From positions 1 to 35,300 of the forward strand of contig JABDFC010000014.1 of assembly GCA_013286785.1 (NCBI GenBank): a stretch of 35,300 nucleotides of DNA, given 5' to 3'. How positions within the stretch are numbered: position 1 is the stretch's first letter; each line of letters opens with the position of its first letter. The translations under genes were made by a program, and so were the position numbers. The notes under the pieces are model-generated. The model ran no database searches, was not told the DNA's origin, and was given only the letters and a program-made list of their open reading frames with translations. The DNA is from Gammaproteobacteria bacterium. GTDB taxonomy: Bacteria > Pseudomonadota > Gammaproteobacteria > UBA6186 > Azoamicaceae. This document shows, piece by piece, positions 24,500-34,166 of this stretch.

Positions 24500-26575
24500 A
24501 TGACAAAAAGAATGTTAATTAACGCGACTCAGCGTGAAGAGTTGCGTGTGGCGCTCGTAGATGGCCAATGGTTGTACGACTTAGATATCGAAAGCCCAGG
24601 ACGTGAGCAAAAAAAGGCCAATATTTACAAAGGGAAAATAACCCGATTTGAGCCTAGTCTGGAAGCGGTATTCGTAGACTATGGCGCAGAACGACATGGC
24701 TTCTTACCTTTACGTGAAATCTCTCGTGAATTCTTTGCCTCCTTAGGAGCGGACGAATCCAATCGAAATAATTTGAAAGAGTTCTTAAAAGAAGGCAGAG
24801 AAATCTTAATTCAAATAGACAAAGAAGAACGCGGCAGCAAGGGTGCAGCTCTGACAACCTTTATCAGTTTGGCCGGTTGTTACTTGGTTCTAATGCCCAA
24901 TAACCCTCGTGCCGGTGGTATTTCTCGCCGCATCGAAGGAGATGACCGAACCGAATTAAGAGAAGTCTTAAGCGCATTGCCTATTCCAGAGGGAATGGGA
25001 CTCATTGTGCGTACAGCAGGTGTTGGGCGAAATATCGAAGAATTAAAGTGGGATTTAGAAGTCCTTCTGAGCCAATGGAATGCAATACAGCAAGCCGCCG
25101 ACAGCAGCCCCGCCCCGGCACTGATTTATCAAGAAAGCAATGTCGTGATTCGGGCCATTCGAGACTATTTACGGCCCGAAATCGAAGAAGTCCTCATTGA
25201 CGATCAAAAAATCTATGACGATGTTTACGAACACATTAAAACCGTTCGGCCTGATTTTATTCATCGGATCAAATTGTACCAAGATCCTATCCCCCTGTTT
25301 AATCGTTACCAAATTGAGAATCAAATTGAATCGGCCTTTCGCCGCTCCATTCAACTGCATTCTGGAGCTTCGTTGGTCATTGATCACACAGAAGCCCTGG
25401 TGTCCATCGACATTAATTCTGCTAAAGCAACTCGTGGGGGAGATATTGAAGAAACAGCACTTCACACGAATCTTGAAGCCGCCAATGAAATTGCTCGTCA
25501 ACTTCGCTTGCGAGATCTGGGTGGCTTAATTGTGATCGACTTTATTGACATGATGTCGGTTCGAAATCAACGCATGGTAGAATCAAGACTTCGTGAAGCC
25601 GTCAGCATGGATCGAGCGCGAATTCAAATTGGCCGAATTTCACGGTTTGGATTGCTTGAAATGTCTCGCCAACGCCTAAGACCGGTATTGGGAGAAACGA
25701 GCCGCATTGCTTGTCCACGTTGCGAAGGTCAAGGAACCATTCGAAGCGTCGATGCCTTGGCCTTGATTGTCATGCGCGTCATTGAAGAGGAATCCATTAA
25801 AGACAATACTGGGGAAGTACGTGCTATTTTACCCGTAGAAGTCGCGGCTTACCTCATGAATGAGAAGCGTACTGCCATTACGAACATGGAAAATCAACAT
25901 CACGTTCGGATTTTAATTATTCCCAACGCAGAGTTGAATACCCCGCATTATACGGTAGAACGGATCCGACTGGATGAAGTTCAAAACCAAGGTGATCGAG
26001 CAAGCTATACCCACACCCATAAACCAGAACAGCGAACTGCCGAGCACTTTTCTACCAAAACTATTTCTGCAGAACCTGCCGTCAAGCGGGCAGTTCCTGC
26101 CGTTCGAGCCCCTTTACACAAAGTGGAAGCACCGGGACTGATCCGTCGCTTATGGAGCAGTTTGTTTGGTGCAGAACCCTCGGCAACGAGTGACCTCACA
26201 CCCACTGAACGGCCAAATCAACGTTCAGCGCCCGCCTCTTCGCAGTCGCAACGTTCAGCCCCGCGAAGGCAAGGTAATTGGAAGCCAAGATCTTCCAATG
26301 CGCAGACTCAGAAACCAGATACTAAAAGAGCCATCCCCCCTGCCCGCTCGGCAAATGCTGTTGCAACACCCGGATCTGAGGTTCCTGCAGCGGCTTCTCA
26401 GTCTCAACCTCACAACCAACGGAGAAGGACCGGTAATCGCCGTATGCGTCCTCATGGATTAGGTGGGCATCGCATTCAGCAAAACCGAACGCCAGCGCCT
26501 GTGGCCTCCGGCCCAGACATTATCGTGTCGCAAACAAAACCGACACATCAGCATGAAGAAGAGAATAATACTTAA
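24500..26575 (+). CDS. rne: Ribonuclease E
   Basis: This is the main endonuclease for mRNA decay and rRNA/tRNA processing. The 691-residue product has an intact catalytic half (1-530). It contains the S1 region (near 37-120, [20 protein letters not shown]), the magnesium-binding Asp304 and Asp347 in SIDIN and VIDFID, and the Zn-link CPRC at about 405-408 for tetramer formation. These positions are one residue off the E. coli numbering. The C-terminal arm is short (about 150 residues against 530 in E. coli) and Arg/Pro/Gln-rich. It includes an amphipathic stretch near 543-557 ([14 protein letters not shown]) resembling the E. coli membrane-targeting helix. Degradosome partner sites are not recognisable. 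The leader is structured and divergent from rluC. Confidence 0.95.
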   Translation: MTKRMLINATQREELRVALVDGQWLYDLDIESPGREQKKANIYKGKITRFEPSLEAVFVDYGAERHGFLPLREISREFFASLGADESNRNNLKEFLKEGREILIQIDKEERGSKGAALTTFISLAGCYLVLMPNNPRAGGISRRIEGDDRTELREVLSALPIPEGMGLIVRTAGVGRNIEELKWDLEVLLSQWNAIQQAADSSPAPALIYQESNVVIRAIRDYLRPEIEEVLIDDQKIYDDVYEHIKTVRPDFIHRIKLYQDPIPLFNRYQIENQIESAFRRSIQLHSGASLVIDHTEALVSIDINSAKATRGGDIEETALHTNLEAANEIARQLRLRDLGGLIVIDFIDMMSVRNQRMVESRLREAVSMDRARIQIGRISRFGLLEMSRQRLRPVLGETSRIACPRCEGQGTIRSVDALALIVMRVIEEESIKDNTGEVRAILPVEVAAYLMNEKRTAITNMENQHHVRILIIPNAELNTPHYTVERIRLDEVQNQGDRASYTHTHKPEQRTAEHFSTKTISAEPAVKRAVPAVRAPLHKVEAPGLIRRLWSSLFGAEPSATSDLTPTERPNQRSAPASSQSQRSAPRRQGNWKPRSSNAQTQKPDTKRAIPPARSANAVATPGSEVPAAASQSQPHNQRRRTGNRRMRPHGLGGHRIQQNRTPAPVASGPDIIVSQTKPTHQHEEENNT

Positions 26576-26617
26576 CCATTATCGTCAGCCCGCGTGACTC
26601 TCGTCTATCCCCAAGGT

Positions 26618-26700
26618 CGTCGTCATCCCTGCGAAAGCGGGGATCCATTCAAAAAAATAAGACATAAACCTGGATCCCCGCTTTCGCGGGGATGACGATA
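26618..26700. repeat. REP-like palindromic element, copy 2, large hairpin
   Basis: Arms 26618-26647 and 26671-26700 pair at 27 of 30 positions over a 23-nt A-rich loop. Each arm itself contains the small hairpin C(C/T)GCGAAAGCGGGG. It sits between the convergent rne and kdsB genes, where it could act as a two-way transcription barrier. Family relation to 20193-20281 is clear from the shared GTCATCC(C/T)(C/T)GCGAAAGCGG core. Confidence 0.88.
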
Positions 26701-26723
26701 CTGAAAAATTCATGGGGAAGATA

Positions 26724-27488
26724 TCAGTTCGCGGGAATTGAATGGTGTCTACCCTCGATCATTTTTCTGAAATGTTCCAAGTCTTCTTCCGTGTCAATAC
26801 CGGGTGGTAAGGCCTCCTCAACAACTGAAACGTGGATTTTTTCACCATGCCACAATACCCGCAGTTGTTCTAACATTTCAATTCCTTCTATGGGAGATAA
26901 TGACCAGTCACGATATTTTTTTAGAGTCTTGACCCGATAGGCATACATTCCCAAATGGCGATAATGGGCATTTTTGCTGACATCGAATGCAGATCTATCA
27001 TAAGGAATCGGTGCCCGACTGAAATAAAGTGCATACCCATTTTTGTCTAACACCACTTTACACACATTGGGGTTAAAAATTTCGTCCTGTTCTTGCATGG
27101 GAATACACAATGTCGTCAAAGCTGCGTCTGGGTTTTTAACCATTGCACTGGCAACGCGCTGCACCGTTGCTGCAGAGATCAAAGGCTCATCCCCCTGAAG
27201 ATTCACAATGATGTCTTCATCGTGCATTCCCAGTTTATCAACCACTTCTGCAAGTCTTTCGCTTCCAGATCGATGTTCCACTGCCGTCATACAAGTCTTA
27301 GCCCCAAAGGATTGAGCAATCCTTTCAACGCTTGGATCATCTACCGCAATGGTAACTGAATTTGCCAGACAGGTAAGCGCATTTTCAAAGACATATTGAA
27401 TCAACGGCTTACCGGCAATTGGCAAAAGAACTTTACCCGGCAGTCGTTGTGAACTTAAACGTGCTGGAATAATAATATGAAAATCCAT
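26724..27488 (-). CDS. kdsB: 3-deoxy-manno-octulosonate cytidylyltransferase KdsB
   Basis: KdsB activates KDO with CTP to CMP-KDO, the donor for the inner core of lipopolysaccharide. The 254-residue product, the usual length, opens with the nucleotide-binding motif IIPARLSSQRLPGKVL and continues with GKPLIQYVFENA, RSGSERLAEV and NLQGDEPLI. The last carries the metal-binding Asp. Later RAPIPYDR, HLGMYAYRV and the EGIEMLEQLR segment complete the family pattern. Its ATG directly abuts the stop of the Trm112 gene. It is the last gene of msbA-lpxK-Trm112-kdsB. Confidence 0.95.
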   Translation of the reverse strand: MDFHIIIPARLSSQRLPGKVLLPIAGKPLIQYVFENALTCLANSVTIAVDDPSVERIAQSFGAKTCMTAVEHRSGSERLAEVVDKLGMHDEDIIVNLQGDEPLISAATVQRVASAMVKNPDAALTTLCIPMQEQDEIFNPNVCKVVLDKNGYALYFSRAPIPYDRSAFDVSKNAHYRHLGMYAYRVKTLKKYRDWSLSPIEGIEMLEQLRVLWHGEKIHVSVVEEALPPGIDTEEDLEHFRKMIEGRHHSIPAN

Positions 27489-27677
27489 TTAAACCATCTC
27501 CGCCAGTTCATCGGTACTCAACTCTCGGGCTTCAGATTCGAGCATAATTGGAATTTCGTCACGAATTGGATAGGCCAGCCGATCAAAGCGGCAAATGATT
27601 TCTTTTAATTCAGGCTTATAAATCAAGGTTCCTTTACAGATGGGACAAACCAAAATATCTAACAATTTTTTATCCAT
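27489..27677 (-). CDS. Trm112/YcaR family small protein, 62 aa
   Basis: The product has the conserved zinc-ribbon-like CPICKG at 10-15, a third Cys in [12 protein letters not shown] and the IPIML stretch typical of the YcaR/Trm112 family. In bacteria this small protein is usually encoded between lpxK and kdsB, as here, and its role is poorly defined. In yeast, Trm112 activates several methyltransferases. The start overlaps lpxK by 8 nt (ATGGATAA). Confidence 0.92.
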   Translation of the reverse strand: MDKKLLDILVCPICKGTLIYKPELKEIICRFDRLAYPIRDEIPIMLESEARELSTDELAEMV

Positions 27678-28653
27678 GTTTGACTCCTTTTAATAAATCT
27701 AAAAATTTTACATCAAAGATTGGACTAACATTAGCATCGATCGAGAGTGCCCAGTGACGCTGATCGACAAAGTAGGCGCATTTTACAGCATCTTTTTCGG
27801 TCATAATCACAGCATGATCATCTGGGAATAAAATATCATTAGCTTGATATAAATAGTGATCGGGATAAGCATGAGGAATAACAGAAAGTCCATAAGCTTT
27901 CAATAACTCAAAGAATCGATCGGTATTGCCGATCCCCGCAACAGCATGGATGGTTTGGCCTCGCAGTGATTCAAGGGATTTTTGCTGACTGGGTTGGTTG
28001 ATTTGATAGAGACAACGGGGTTCATAGATCATTTGATACTCGTTTGACTGAACATTAGTGCCATTCACAACGACTAAATGAACGCTGGCTAACCGAGATA
28101 CGGGCTCTCGTAATGGTCCTACTGGCAGACAAACTCGATTACCGAAACGTCGCGCACCGTCGATCACAGCAATTTCTATGTCTCTGTGTAAAGGGTAATG
28201 TTGTAAGCCATCATCTGAAATAACCACATCTACTGAAAATGATTGCAATAACTTTTTTATCCCAAGTACCCGATTTTGTGCAACCACCATTGGACAATTT
28301 AATCGTTGGACCAATAAAAGAGCTTCATCTCCAACGATAATGGGATCACTGTTCTGCTGGACGATCGTGGGTACAGTGTGACGTCCTTTATAACCTCGAC
28401 TGATCACGCCAGGATTCATTCCATATTGTCTTAATAAATTGACTAAATGAATCACCAAAGGTGTCTTGCCGGTTCCTCCCGCCGTAATATTTCCGACGAC
28501 GACAACCGGCACTGGACATTTTTCTGAGCGAAGAATTCCCCATAAATAAAGGTTACGGATCAATTGAATCGCTAAGGAATATAACAAAGAGAAAGGATAC
28601 AGTGGCCAAAGAGGGATACGATCCTGATACCAAAACTTTTTGACATCAAACAT
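27670..28653 (-). CDS. lpxK: Tetraacyldisaccharide 4'-kinase LpxK
   Basis: LpxK phosphorylates the 4' position of the lipid A disaccharide precursor at the inner membrane. The 327-residue product (E. coli 328) has a short N-terminal membrane-binding helix ([12 protein letters not shown]), the P-loop [12 protein letters not shown] and, near residue 120, [20 protein letters not shown], which includes the catalytic Asp. The open frame continues to 28713, but the ATG at 28651-28653 gives the family-typical start [10 protein letters not shown]. It overlaps the msbA stop by 8 nt (ATGTTTGA). It works with MsbA and the KDO enzyme of the same operon. Confidence 0.95.
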   Translation of the reverse strand: MFDVKKFWYQDRIPLWPLYPFSLLYSLAIQLIRNLYLWGILRSEKCPVPVVVVGNITAGGTGKTPLVIHLVNLLRQYGMNPGVISRGYKGRHTVPTIVQQNSDPIIVGDEALLLVQRLNCPMVVAQNRVLGIKKLLQSFSVDVVISDDGLQHYPLHRDIEIAVIDGARRFGNRVCLPVGPLREPVSRLASVHLVVVNGTNVQSNEYQMIYEPRCLYQINQPSQQKSLESLRGQTIHAVAGIGNTDRFFELLKAYGLSVIPHAYPDHYLYQANDILFPDDHAVIMTEKDAVKCAYFVDQRHWALSIDANVSPIFDVKFLDLLKGVKHG

Positions 28654-30430
28654 CAACTTTTTCCAACCCCAGTTCGCTAAATTGAGCACGTTGTAAGGCT
28701 GCGTAGCGTCCACCTTTAGCCATTAATTCATGATGAGTCCCATATTCTATCACCCTGCCTTGTTCTAAAACTAAGACCTTATCTGCTCGTTCAATGGTTG
28801 ACAGCCGATGGGCTATAACAAATGTCGTGCGATCTTTCATTAAGACTTCGAGTGCTGCTTGAATATGTCGCTCTGATTCCGTGTCTAGTGCGGATGTTGC
28901 TTCATCTAAAATTAAAATGGGAGCATTTTTTAAGATGGCTCTGGCAATGGCAATACGTTGGCGCTGCCCCCCAGATAACCGGATCCCATTTTCACCAATT
29001 TCTGTGTCAAACCCTGCGGGTAACCGTTCTATAAATTCGAGTGCATGAGCGAGCTCTGCAGCACGTGTTATTTCTGCTCGTGGAATATCCCTCATATCAC
29101 CATAGGCGATATTGTTTGCAATGGTGTCATTAAATAAAGTGACTTGTTGTGTCACTAAGGCAAATTGGCGTCGCAAATCTTCCAGACGAAAAAGTCGAAT
29201 ATCTTTATGATCTAATGTAATGGTTCCCTGTTGCCAATCATAAAAACGTGGCAGCAAAGATACCAGCGTTGATTTACCACTCCCTGAATGACCCACTAAT
29301 GCTATGGTTTCCCCCGGATTAACAAGAATGTTAATGTCATGTAAGACATTTTCTTGAAGATCAAAGGTGGGATAATGAAAATGAACGTGCTTAAACTCTA
29401 TGGCTCCTTTTGCTCGGGTAATCGTTTCTGTGCCAGCATCTACTTCTGTTGGTTCATCCAATAAAGCAAAGATACTGCGAGCCCCTGCAATGCCTCGTTG
29501 TAAAGTACTGTTTACCACAGCAACTTGTTTAATGGGTCGCAACAACCCCAAAATTGCTGTTGCCATCGCAACAAAAGTTCCTGCCGTCATTGAGGTTCCG
29601 ATGATGTGTCCCGGATTTAGTGTAGCCAGATAAAGAAATAGAGCTAAGGCACAAACACCAATCAATTGCATACCAGAGACACTCGAAGCCGATGTGGCAG
29701 TCATTTTCATTTCTTGCGCCCAGTTTGCGTTGGTAGCGGCTTCAAAACGTTGCGTTTCGTAATCCATTCCGCCAAAGGTGCGAATAACTTTATAGCCTCC
29801 AATGACTTCACCGGCGACGTGCGTCACACGTCCCATGGTGATTTGGATCTGGCCACTGTGACCTCGCATCCTACGACTGATTTTATTGATATAAATCGCA
29901 AGAATTGGGATTGTGATCAACAATAGTAAAGTCACCCTAGAATTTAACTGAAACATAACGACGATTAAAGAAACGGTTGTTAAAATCCCTCGAATGGCGC
30001 TGGTAATAGCTTCACTGATTGCTTCGGCCACTTGATCGGTATCATAATTTATTTTTGACAGCAGTTCGCCAGTGGTTTTTTGATCATAAAACAATGCCGG
30101 CAAGCACATTAAATGGGTTACCATTTTTCTCCGAAAATCTCGAACCACACTCCGGCCAACCCAAGACATAAAATAGCTGGCTAAAAAATAGGAAATCCCG
30201 CGAGCAACAAAGAAAGCAATGATAACGATAGGAACCCAGCGAATAAAAACTTCATCTCTCTCAATAAACCCTTTTTCAATTAATGGCTTTAAGCCATAAG
30301 TTATCCAACCATCTGATATCGCAATTAAGGTATTTCCGAGGATCCCTAGGGCAAAGGCCCACCAATACGGCACGGCAGCCTTGAGTAGCCTTTGATAAAT
30401 GTGTAGGGAAGAGAGTGCCTTTTTCGACAT
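28646..30430 (-). CDS. msbA: Lipid A export ABC transporter MsbA
   Basis: MsbA flips core-lipid A across the inner membrane as a homodimer with fused membrane and ATPase domains. The 594-residue product (E. coli 582) has six membrane helices in residues about 15-300. The nucleotide-binding domain follows, with Walker A GHSGSGKST, the Q-loop region LVTQQVTLFND, signature LSGGQRQRIAIAR, Walker B ILILDEATSALD and H-loop FVIAHRLST. The frame opens with a TTG at 30451. The ATG at 30428-30430, with GGAT 5-6 nt before it, is preferred. It leads the four-gene lipid A/KDO operon and has a good promoter upstream. Confidence 0.94.
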   Translation of the reverse strand: MSKKALSSLHIYQRLLKAAVPYWWAFALGILGNTLIAISDGWITYGLKPLIEKGFIERDEVFIRWVPIVIIAFFVARGISYFLASYFMSWVGRSVVRDFRRKMVTHLMCLPALFYDQKTTGELLSKINYDTDQVAEAISEAITSAIRGILTTVSLIVVMFQLNSRVTLLLLITIPILAIYINKISRRMRGHSGQIQITMGRVTHVAGEVIGGYKVIRTFGGMDYETQRFEAATNANWAQEMKMTATSASSVSGMQLIGVCALALFLYLATLNPGHIIGTSMTAGTFVAMATAILGLLRPIKQVAVVNSTLQRGIAGARSIFALLDEPTEVDAGTETITRAKGAIEFKHVHFHYPTFDLQENVLHDINILVNPGETIALVGHSGSGKSTLVSLLPRFYDWQQGTITLDHKDIRLFRLEDLRRQFALVTQQVTLFNDTIANNIAYGDMRDIPRAEITRAAELAHALEFIERLPAGFDTEIGENGIRLSGGQRQRIAIARAILKNAPILILDEATSALDTESERHIQAALEVLMKDRTTFVIAHRLSTIERADKVLVLEQGRVIEYGTHHELMAKGGRYAALQRAQFSELGLEKVDV

Positions 30431-30493
30431 AGTGATCCAATTTGAGGCCAAATAACTAAGTTGGCTTAATTATTAATAGATAATCTTCTGTGC

Positions 30494-30523
30494 AGTATAA
30501 AGGTTATGGGGCGATCATTTCAA
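30494..30523 (-). promoter_or_regulatory. Sigma70 promoter of the msbA operon
   Basis: On the minus strand TTGAAA (30518-30523, 5 of 6) and TATACT (30494-30499, 5 of 6) are 18 nt apart. The transcript would begin near 30487, about 57 nt before the msbA ATG. A plus-strand frame over this gap (30490-30681) has no ribosome-binding site and is not credible. Confidence 0.6.
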
Positions 30524-30673
30524 GGGAGTCATCAAACGCAGTTTACAGGGAAAAATGCAATCTGATTGCTACATTCAAGCAAATTTGCTATTCCAATTCA
30601 GTATCAAAGAAAGCCAATGCCATAGCGTATTTTCACTGGGATGCTATTCTTGAGCGAGACTTCGATGTTGGGT

Positions 30674-31063
30674 CTAATTGATCCACTGACCGTCTACATA
30701 AAACCATTGATGATTATCATATTGAAATTGACTTTTTTCATGCAGAATGCCATCAACACCATTGGATCGATAATGAGCAATAAATTCCACGTATCCAATG
30801 GCTGAGTTTTCTGGATCTTGAAACGCCTGTACCACTTCTAATCCACACCATTCCACAGTCGCACTTTTAGTCCCCTGTTCTTGATACCGTCTTAACGCTG
30901 GACCGGACATGGTCTGTTCAATATAATCTAATCTATTGTTAACAAAGGCGGTATAGCGGGAACGCATTAGTGCTTCTGGTGTTTCTGGAAACAATTTTTC
31001 TTCAAGGTATTTACCACAGCATTCCCTATAAGGGTGCCCCCAACCACATGGACATTCCTTCAT
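30674..31063 (-). CDS. ychJ: YchJ family (UPF0225) protein with SEC-C-type motif
   Basis: The 129-residue product starts with a Cys-rich zinc-binding motif, MKECPCGWGHPYRECCG, and continues ALMRSRYTAFVNNRLDYI and VEFIAHYRSNG, the standard pattern of UPF0225/YchJ. The fold is a small NTF2-like domain with a SEC-C-like zinc site. Function is not established. AGGAG lies 9 nt before the ATG. It starts 27 bp after lolD and is probably the last gene of the lolC-lolD-ychJ run. Confidence 0.9.
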   Translation of the reverse strand: MKECPCGWGHPYRECCGKYLEEKLFPETPEALMRSRYTAFVNNRLDYIEQTMSGPALRRYQEQGTKSATVEWCGLEVVQAFQDPENSAIGYVEFIAHYRSNGVDGILHEKSQFQYDNHQWFYVDGQWIN

Positions 31064-31090
31064 CTGTATCTTCTCCTATGACCACTCTAC

Positions 31091-31801
31091 CTAATCTTGT
31101 TCTGCTTGTGCGATGAGCTTTCCACCATGTAAAACATAGGTTTTATCCATTCTGGCGGCCAAAATAGGATCATGGGTAACAATGACCAAACTGGTCTTAT
31201 AAGCGCGGTTGACTTCTTGCATAACTTCGAGCACCTGCAGTGCACTTTCATCGTCCAAATTTCCCGTTGGCTCATCGGCCAAGACGCATTCGGGATCATG
31301 AATCAGTGCGCGTGCGATGGCCACACGTTGCCGTTCACCTCCCGATAACATGGATGGCAAATGGTGCAATCTGCTACTCAATCCAACGAGATCTAACATA
31401 CTTTTGGCTTGCTTTTCTGCTTGATTCGGATCAACCCCATCAATGAGTAAAGGCATGGCAACATTTTCTACCGCAGTAAATTCTGGTAATAAATGATGCT
31501 TTTGATAAATAAATCCTAGCGAACGGTTACGCAGTTTTTCTAGTTGCCGTTCACTTTGTCTTCTGAGTGGGCGGCTGTGGATCCAAATATCTCCAGAGGT
31601 TGGAGCATCCAAGCCTCCTAACATTTGTAATAAGGTTGTCTTTCCTGAACCCGAACGGCCCATAATCGCAATTTGTTCCCCTCTTTCCACTTGTAATGAA
31701 ACGCCCATTAACACTTTAATTCGAGTGTTTGCATCTTGATATTCTTTATATATCTCTTGGCATTCTAAGACAATGGAAGATGGTGCTTTTGCCTCATTCA
31801 T
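31091..31801 (-). CDS. lolD: Lipoprotein-releasing ABC transporter ATPase LolD
   Basis: LolD powers extraction of outer-membrane lipoproteins from the inner membrane to LolA. The 236-residue product has Walker A GRSGSGKTT, signature LSGGERQRVAIAR, Walker B CVLADEPTGNLD and H-loop VIVTHDP. The VLMGVSLQVERGEQIAIMG opening is typical of MacB/LolD ATPases. The open frame extends to 31864 inside lolC. The ATG at 31799-31801 gives the usual length and overlaps the lolC stop by 8 nt (ATGAATGA). Pairing with lolC fixes the assignment over other members of this ATPase group. Confidence 0.94.
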   Translation of the reverse strand: MNEAKAPSSIVLECQEIYKEYQDANTRIKVLMGVSLQVERGEQIAIMGRSGSGKTTLLQMLGGLDAPTSGDIWIHSRPLRRQSERQLEKLRNRSLGFIYQKHHLLPEFTAVENVAMPLLIDGVDPNQAEKQAKSMLDLVGLSSRLHHLPSMLSGGERQRVAIARALIHDPECVLADEPTGNLDDESALQVLEVMQEVNRAYKTSLVIVTHDPILAARMDKTYVLHGGKLIAQAEQD

Positions 31802-33044
31802 AACGCAATGCCTCGGCCGGTTGAATACTGGCTGCACGCCAAGCTGGATAAAGTGTTGCAACAAAACACATGATTAAAGCAACAACCACAATGGAAACAA
31901 CGTCGATAACATGCACTTCGGAGGGTAAAAACCCAACTAAGTAGACATCTTTAGCCACAAGTTCGATGCTAAAAATTTCTTGAATCTTATCGACCCATCC
32001 GGTGACATGAAAAGCTAAAAATAAACCCAGTCCCACACCTAATATTGTCCCAAATACTCCAATAATGCCGCCTTGAACCATGAAAATACCCATAATACTT
32101 CGGCGGCTCGCGCCCAGTGTTCGCAAAATGGCAATGTCGGTTCGTTTATCGGTAATCATCATCACGAGACTTGATACTAAGTTAAAGACTGCCACAGCTA
32201 TAATTAATAGCAAAATAAAGGTCATAACCGTTTTTTGAATTTTTAGGGCTTTAAAAAAACTTCCAAAATCTTGTGTCCAGTCAATGACCCAATAATCCGT
32301 GTTCAAAAAGTGATGCAAATTCACTGCAATTCTCGGGGCCTCTAATTCATCTTTGACTTTTAATTGAATACCGCTAACTGCACCTTGCATCCTAAACAGT
32401 TTGGCAGCATCTTTGAGATCAATATAGACTTGTTTATCGTCGTATAAGTCACCAATTTCAGAAATGCCAACGATGGTAAAACGCTTGATACGTGGCAAAA
32501 TCCCGGCTGGACTTACGGAGGCTTCGGGTGAGATTAAACTAATTTTATCTCCAACCCCAACGCCAAAATTGCTGGCTAAGGTACGGCCTAAAATAATTCC
32601 GAATTTGCCGGATTTGAGATCATTCAGATTGCCTCGAATTAAATGTTCCGCCAATGGATACACATCATTAATTTCTTGAGGGTCAATCCCACGAACCATA
32701 ACACCTTGTACACGGCCTGTTTTTAAATCGGACAACATCCCCTGGCTAAAGATAAAGGGTGCCGCCCCCACCACATCTGGTTGTTTCCGCAAATCTTGTA
32801 CCAAAGGCTTCCAATGATTGAGCGCCTCACCAATCTTACCAACGGTAATATGAGGAGTGCCATTCAACATTTGAACCCGTATTTCACGGTTAAAGCCGTT
32901 CATAACAGATAAGACAGCAATTAAGACACCTACTCCTAAAGCAATCCCTAATACAGAAGTAAGTGAAATAAACGAAATAAAATGATTTTTTCGTTTAATT
33001 CGCGTATAGCGATACCCAATGAATGCGTAGAAAGGATTAAACAT
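31794..33044 (-). CDS. lolC: Lipoprotein-releasing ABC transporter permease (LolC/LolE, possibly LolF)
   Basis: The 416-residue product has one N-terminal membrane helix (about 24-46, LTSVLGIALGVGVLIAVLSV). A periplasmic domain of about 220 residues follows, then three C-terminal helices (near 270-290, 318-340 and 378-400). The opening MFNPFYAFIGYRYTRIKRK and the coupling-helix region DIAILRTLGASRRSI fit the LolC/E family. Only this one permease gene adjoins lolD, and no lolE follows. In some gammaproteobacteria a single hybrid permease (LolF) forms a homodimer with LolD; that may apply here, unless lolE lies elsewhere. Confidence 0.9.
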   Translation of the reverse strand: MFNPFYAFIGYRYTRIKRKNHFISFISLTSVLGIALGVGVLIAVLSVMNGFNREIRVQMLNGTPHITVGKIGEALNHWKPLVQDLRKQPDVVGAAPFIFSQGMLSDLKTGRVQGVMVRGIDPQEINDVYPLAEHLIRGNLNDLKSGKFGIILGRTLASNFGVGVGDKISLISPEASVSPAGILPRIKRFTIVGISEIGDLYDDKQVYIDLKDAAKLFRMQGAVSGIQLKVKDELEAPRIAVNLHHFLNTDYWVIDWTQDFGSFFKALKIQKTVMTFILLLIIAVAVFNLVSSLVMMITDKRTDIAILRTLGASRRSIMGIFMVQGGIIGVFGTILGVGLGLFLAFHVTGWVDKIQEIFSIELVAKDVYLVGFLPSEVHVIDVVSIVVVALIMCFVATLYPAWRAASIQPAEALRYE

Positions 33045-33270
33045 GAATAATTAAGTAACCAAACCTTAGAGCTGTTTGCCGATCGTTCTTTGAGTTTACA
33101 CGAACATTCTTGGGAGAGTCATCTTTTCGAGCATGCCTTTACCTTATATATAAGATAATTAACTAAACTATTTGATGTATATACAATATTTAAGCCGTGG
33201 CCCATTTTCCCTTAAAGAGAAATCCACTTTGCGCCGACAAGGATATATAAAGTATGGGTGGATAACGGGC

Positions 33271-34158
33271 ATGTATAATCCAAATCAGTTTGAAGGGGAA
33301 GTCAAAAGCGAAGATCGGGTTGACTCCCCTTTTAAAGATCCAACTGATATTTATCTCCGCGAAATTGGCATTGCTCCACTCTTAAGTAAAGAAGAAGAAG
33401 TGCATTATGGCCGCCTGGTACAAAAGGGGGATGCTTCCGCTCGCAAGAAAATGATTGAAAGTAATTTAAGGTTAGTTGTCAAAATAGCAAGACGGTACCT
33501 TCGAAGCGGCATGGATATTTTAGACTTAATTGAAGAAGGCAATATTGGACTCATGCGTGCGGTCGAAAAGTTTGATCCCGAACGAGGCTTCCGCTTCTCG
33601 ACTTATAGCGCCTGGTGGATCCAACAAACCATTGAACGGGCCATTATGAGCCAAAATCGCACCATTCGCCTGCCGGTCCATATGGTTAAAAAATTGAATC
33701 GTTGCCTTAAAACCAGCCGTACCCTAGCTAAAAACTTAGATCATGAGCCAACCATTGATGAAATTGCAGAGGCTTGGGGTAAATCTTCTGAAGAAGTCGA
33801 AAAAATGCTGGCCTTAAATGAACGAGTGATTTCTATTGATACCCCTATCTCAGAAGAGATCAACAAACCCATCTTAGATACGTTGGGCAATGAGGAAAAT
33901 GATCCCCTGACATATTTAAGCCATGATAAATTGAAGAAACGCTTAGATGCTTGGCTCTCAAATTTAAACTTAAAGCAAAGGGCTGTGGTCGAACATCGTT
34001 TTGGTCTAAGCGGCCTGGAACCAATGACCCTGGATGAAACAGGTATGGAAATTGGGCTCACTCGAGAAAGAGTCAGGCAACTTCAAACAGAGGCCTTGAA
34101 AATCTTGCGCCTACAAATTGAAAGCCAAGGGAACGATTTAGAATCACTTTTAACTTAG
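33271..34158 (+). CDS. rpoS: RNA polymerase sigma factor RpoS
   Basis: RpoS is the stationary-phase/general stress sigma factor. The 295-residue product has region 1.2 (DPTDIYLREIGIAPLLSKEE), region 2 (MIESNLRLVVKIARRY, LDLIEEGNIGLMRAVEKFDP, then FSTYSAWWIQQTIERAI) and region 3. Region 4 follows with the helix-turn-helix near TLDETGMEIGLTRERVRQLQ. The end SQGNDLESLL matches RpoS rather than RpoD. The frame is open from 33172. The internal ATG at 33271, after GGGTGGA, gives a start near the conserved region and is preferred, though 33172 is possible. The usual neighbour nlpD is absent. Confidence 0.93.
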   Translation: MYNPNQFEGEVKSEDRVDSPFKDPTDIYLREIGIAPLLSKEEEVHYGRLVQKGDASARKKMIESNLRLVVKIARRYLRSGMDILDLIEEGNIGLMRAVEKFDPERGFRFSTYSAWWIQQTIERAIMSQNRTIRLPVHMVKKLNRCLKTSRTLAKNLDHEPTIDEIAEAWGKSSEEVEKMLALNERVISIDTPISEEINKPILDTLGNEENDPLTYLSHDKLKKRLDAWLSNLNLKQRAVVEHRFGLSGLEPMTLDETGMEIGLTRERVRQLQTEALKILRLQIESQGNDLESLLT

Positions 34159-34166
34159 CCAAACCT

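Noticed and set aside
30490-30681. GTG-started 63-codon plus-strand frame between ychJ and msbA
   Set aside because: No ribosome-binding site, overlaps the msbA promoter and the ychJ end, composition not protein-like.
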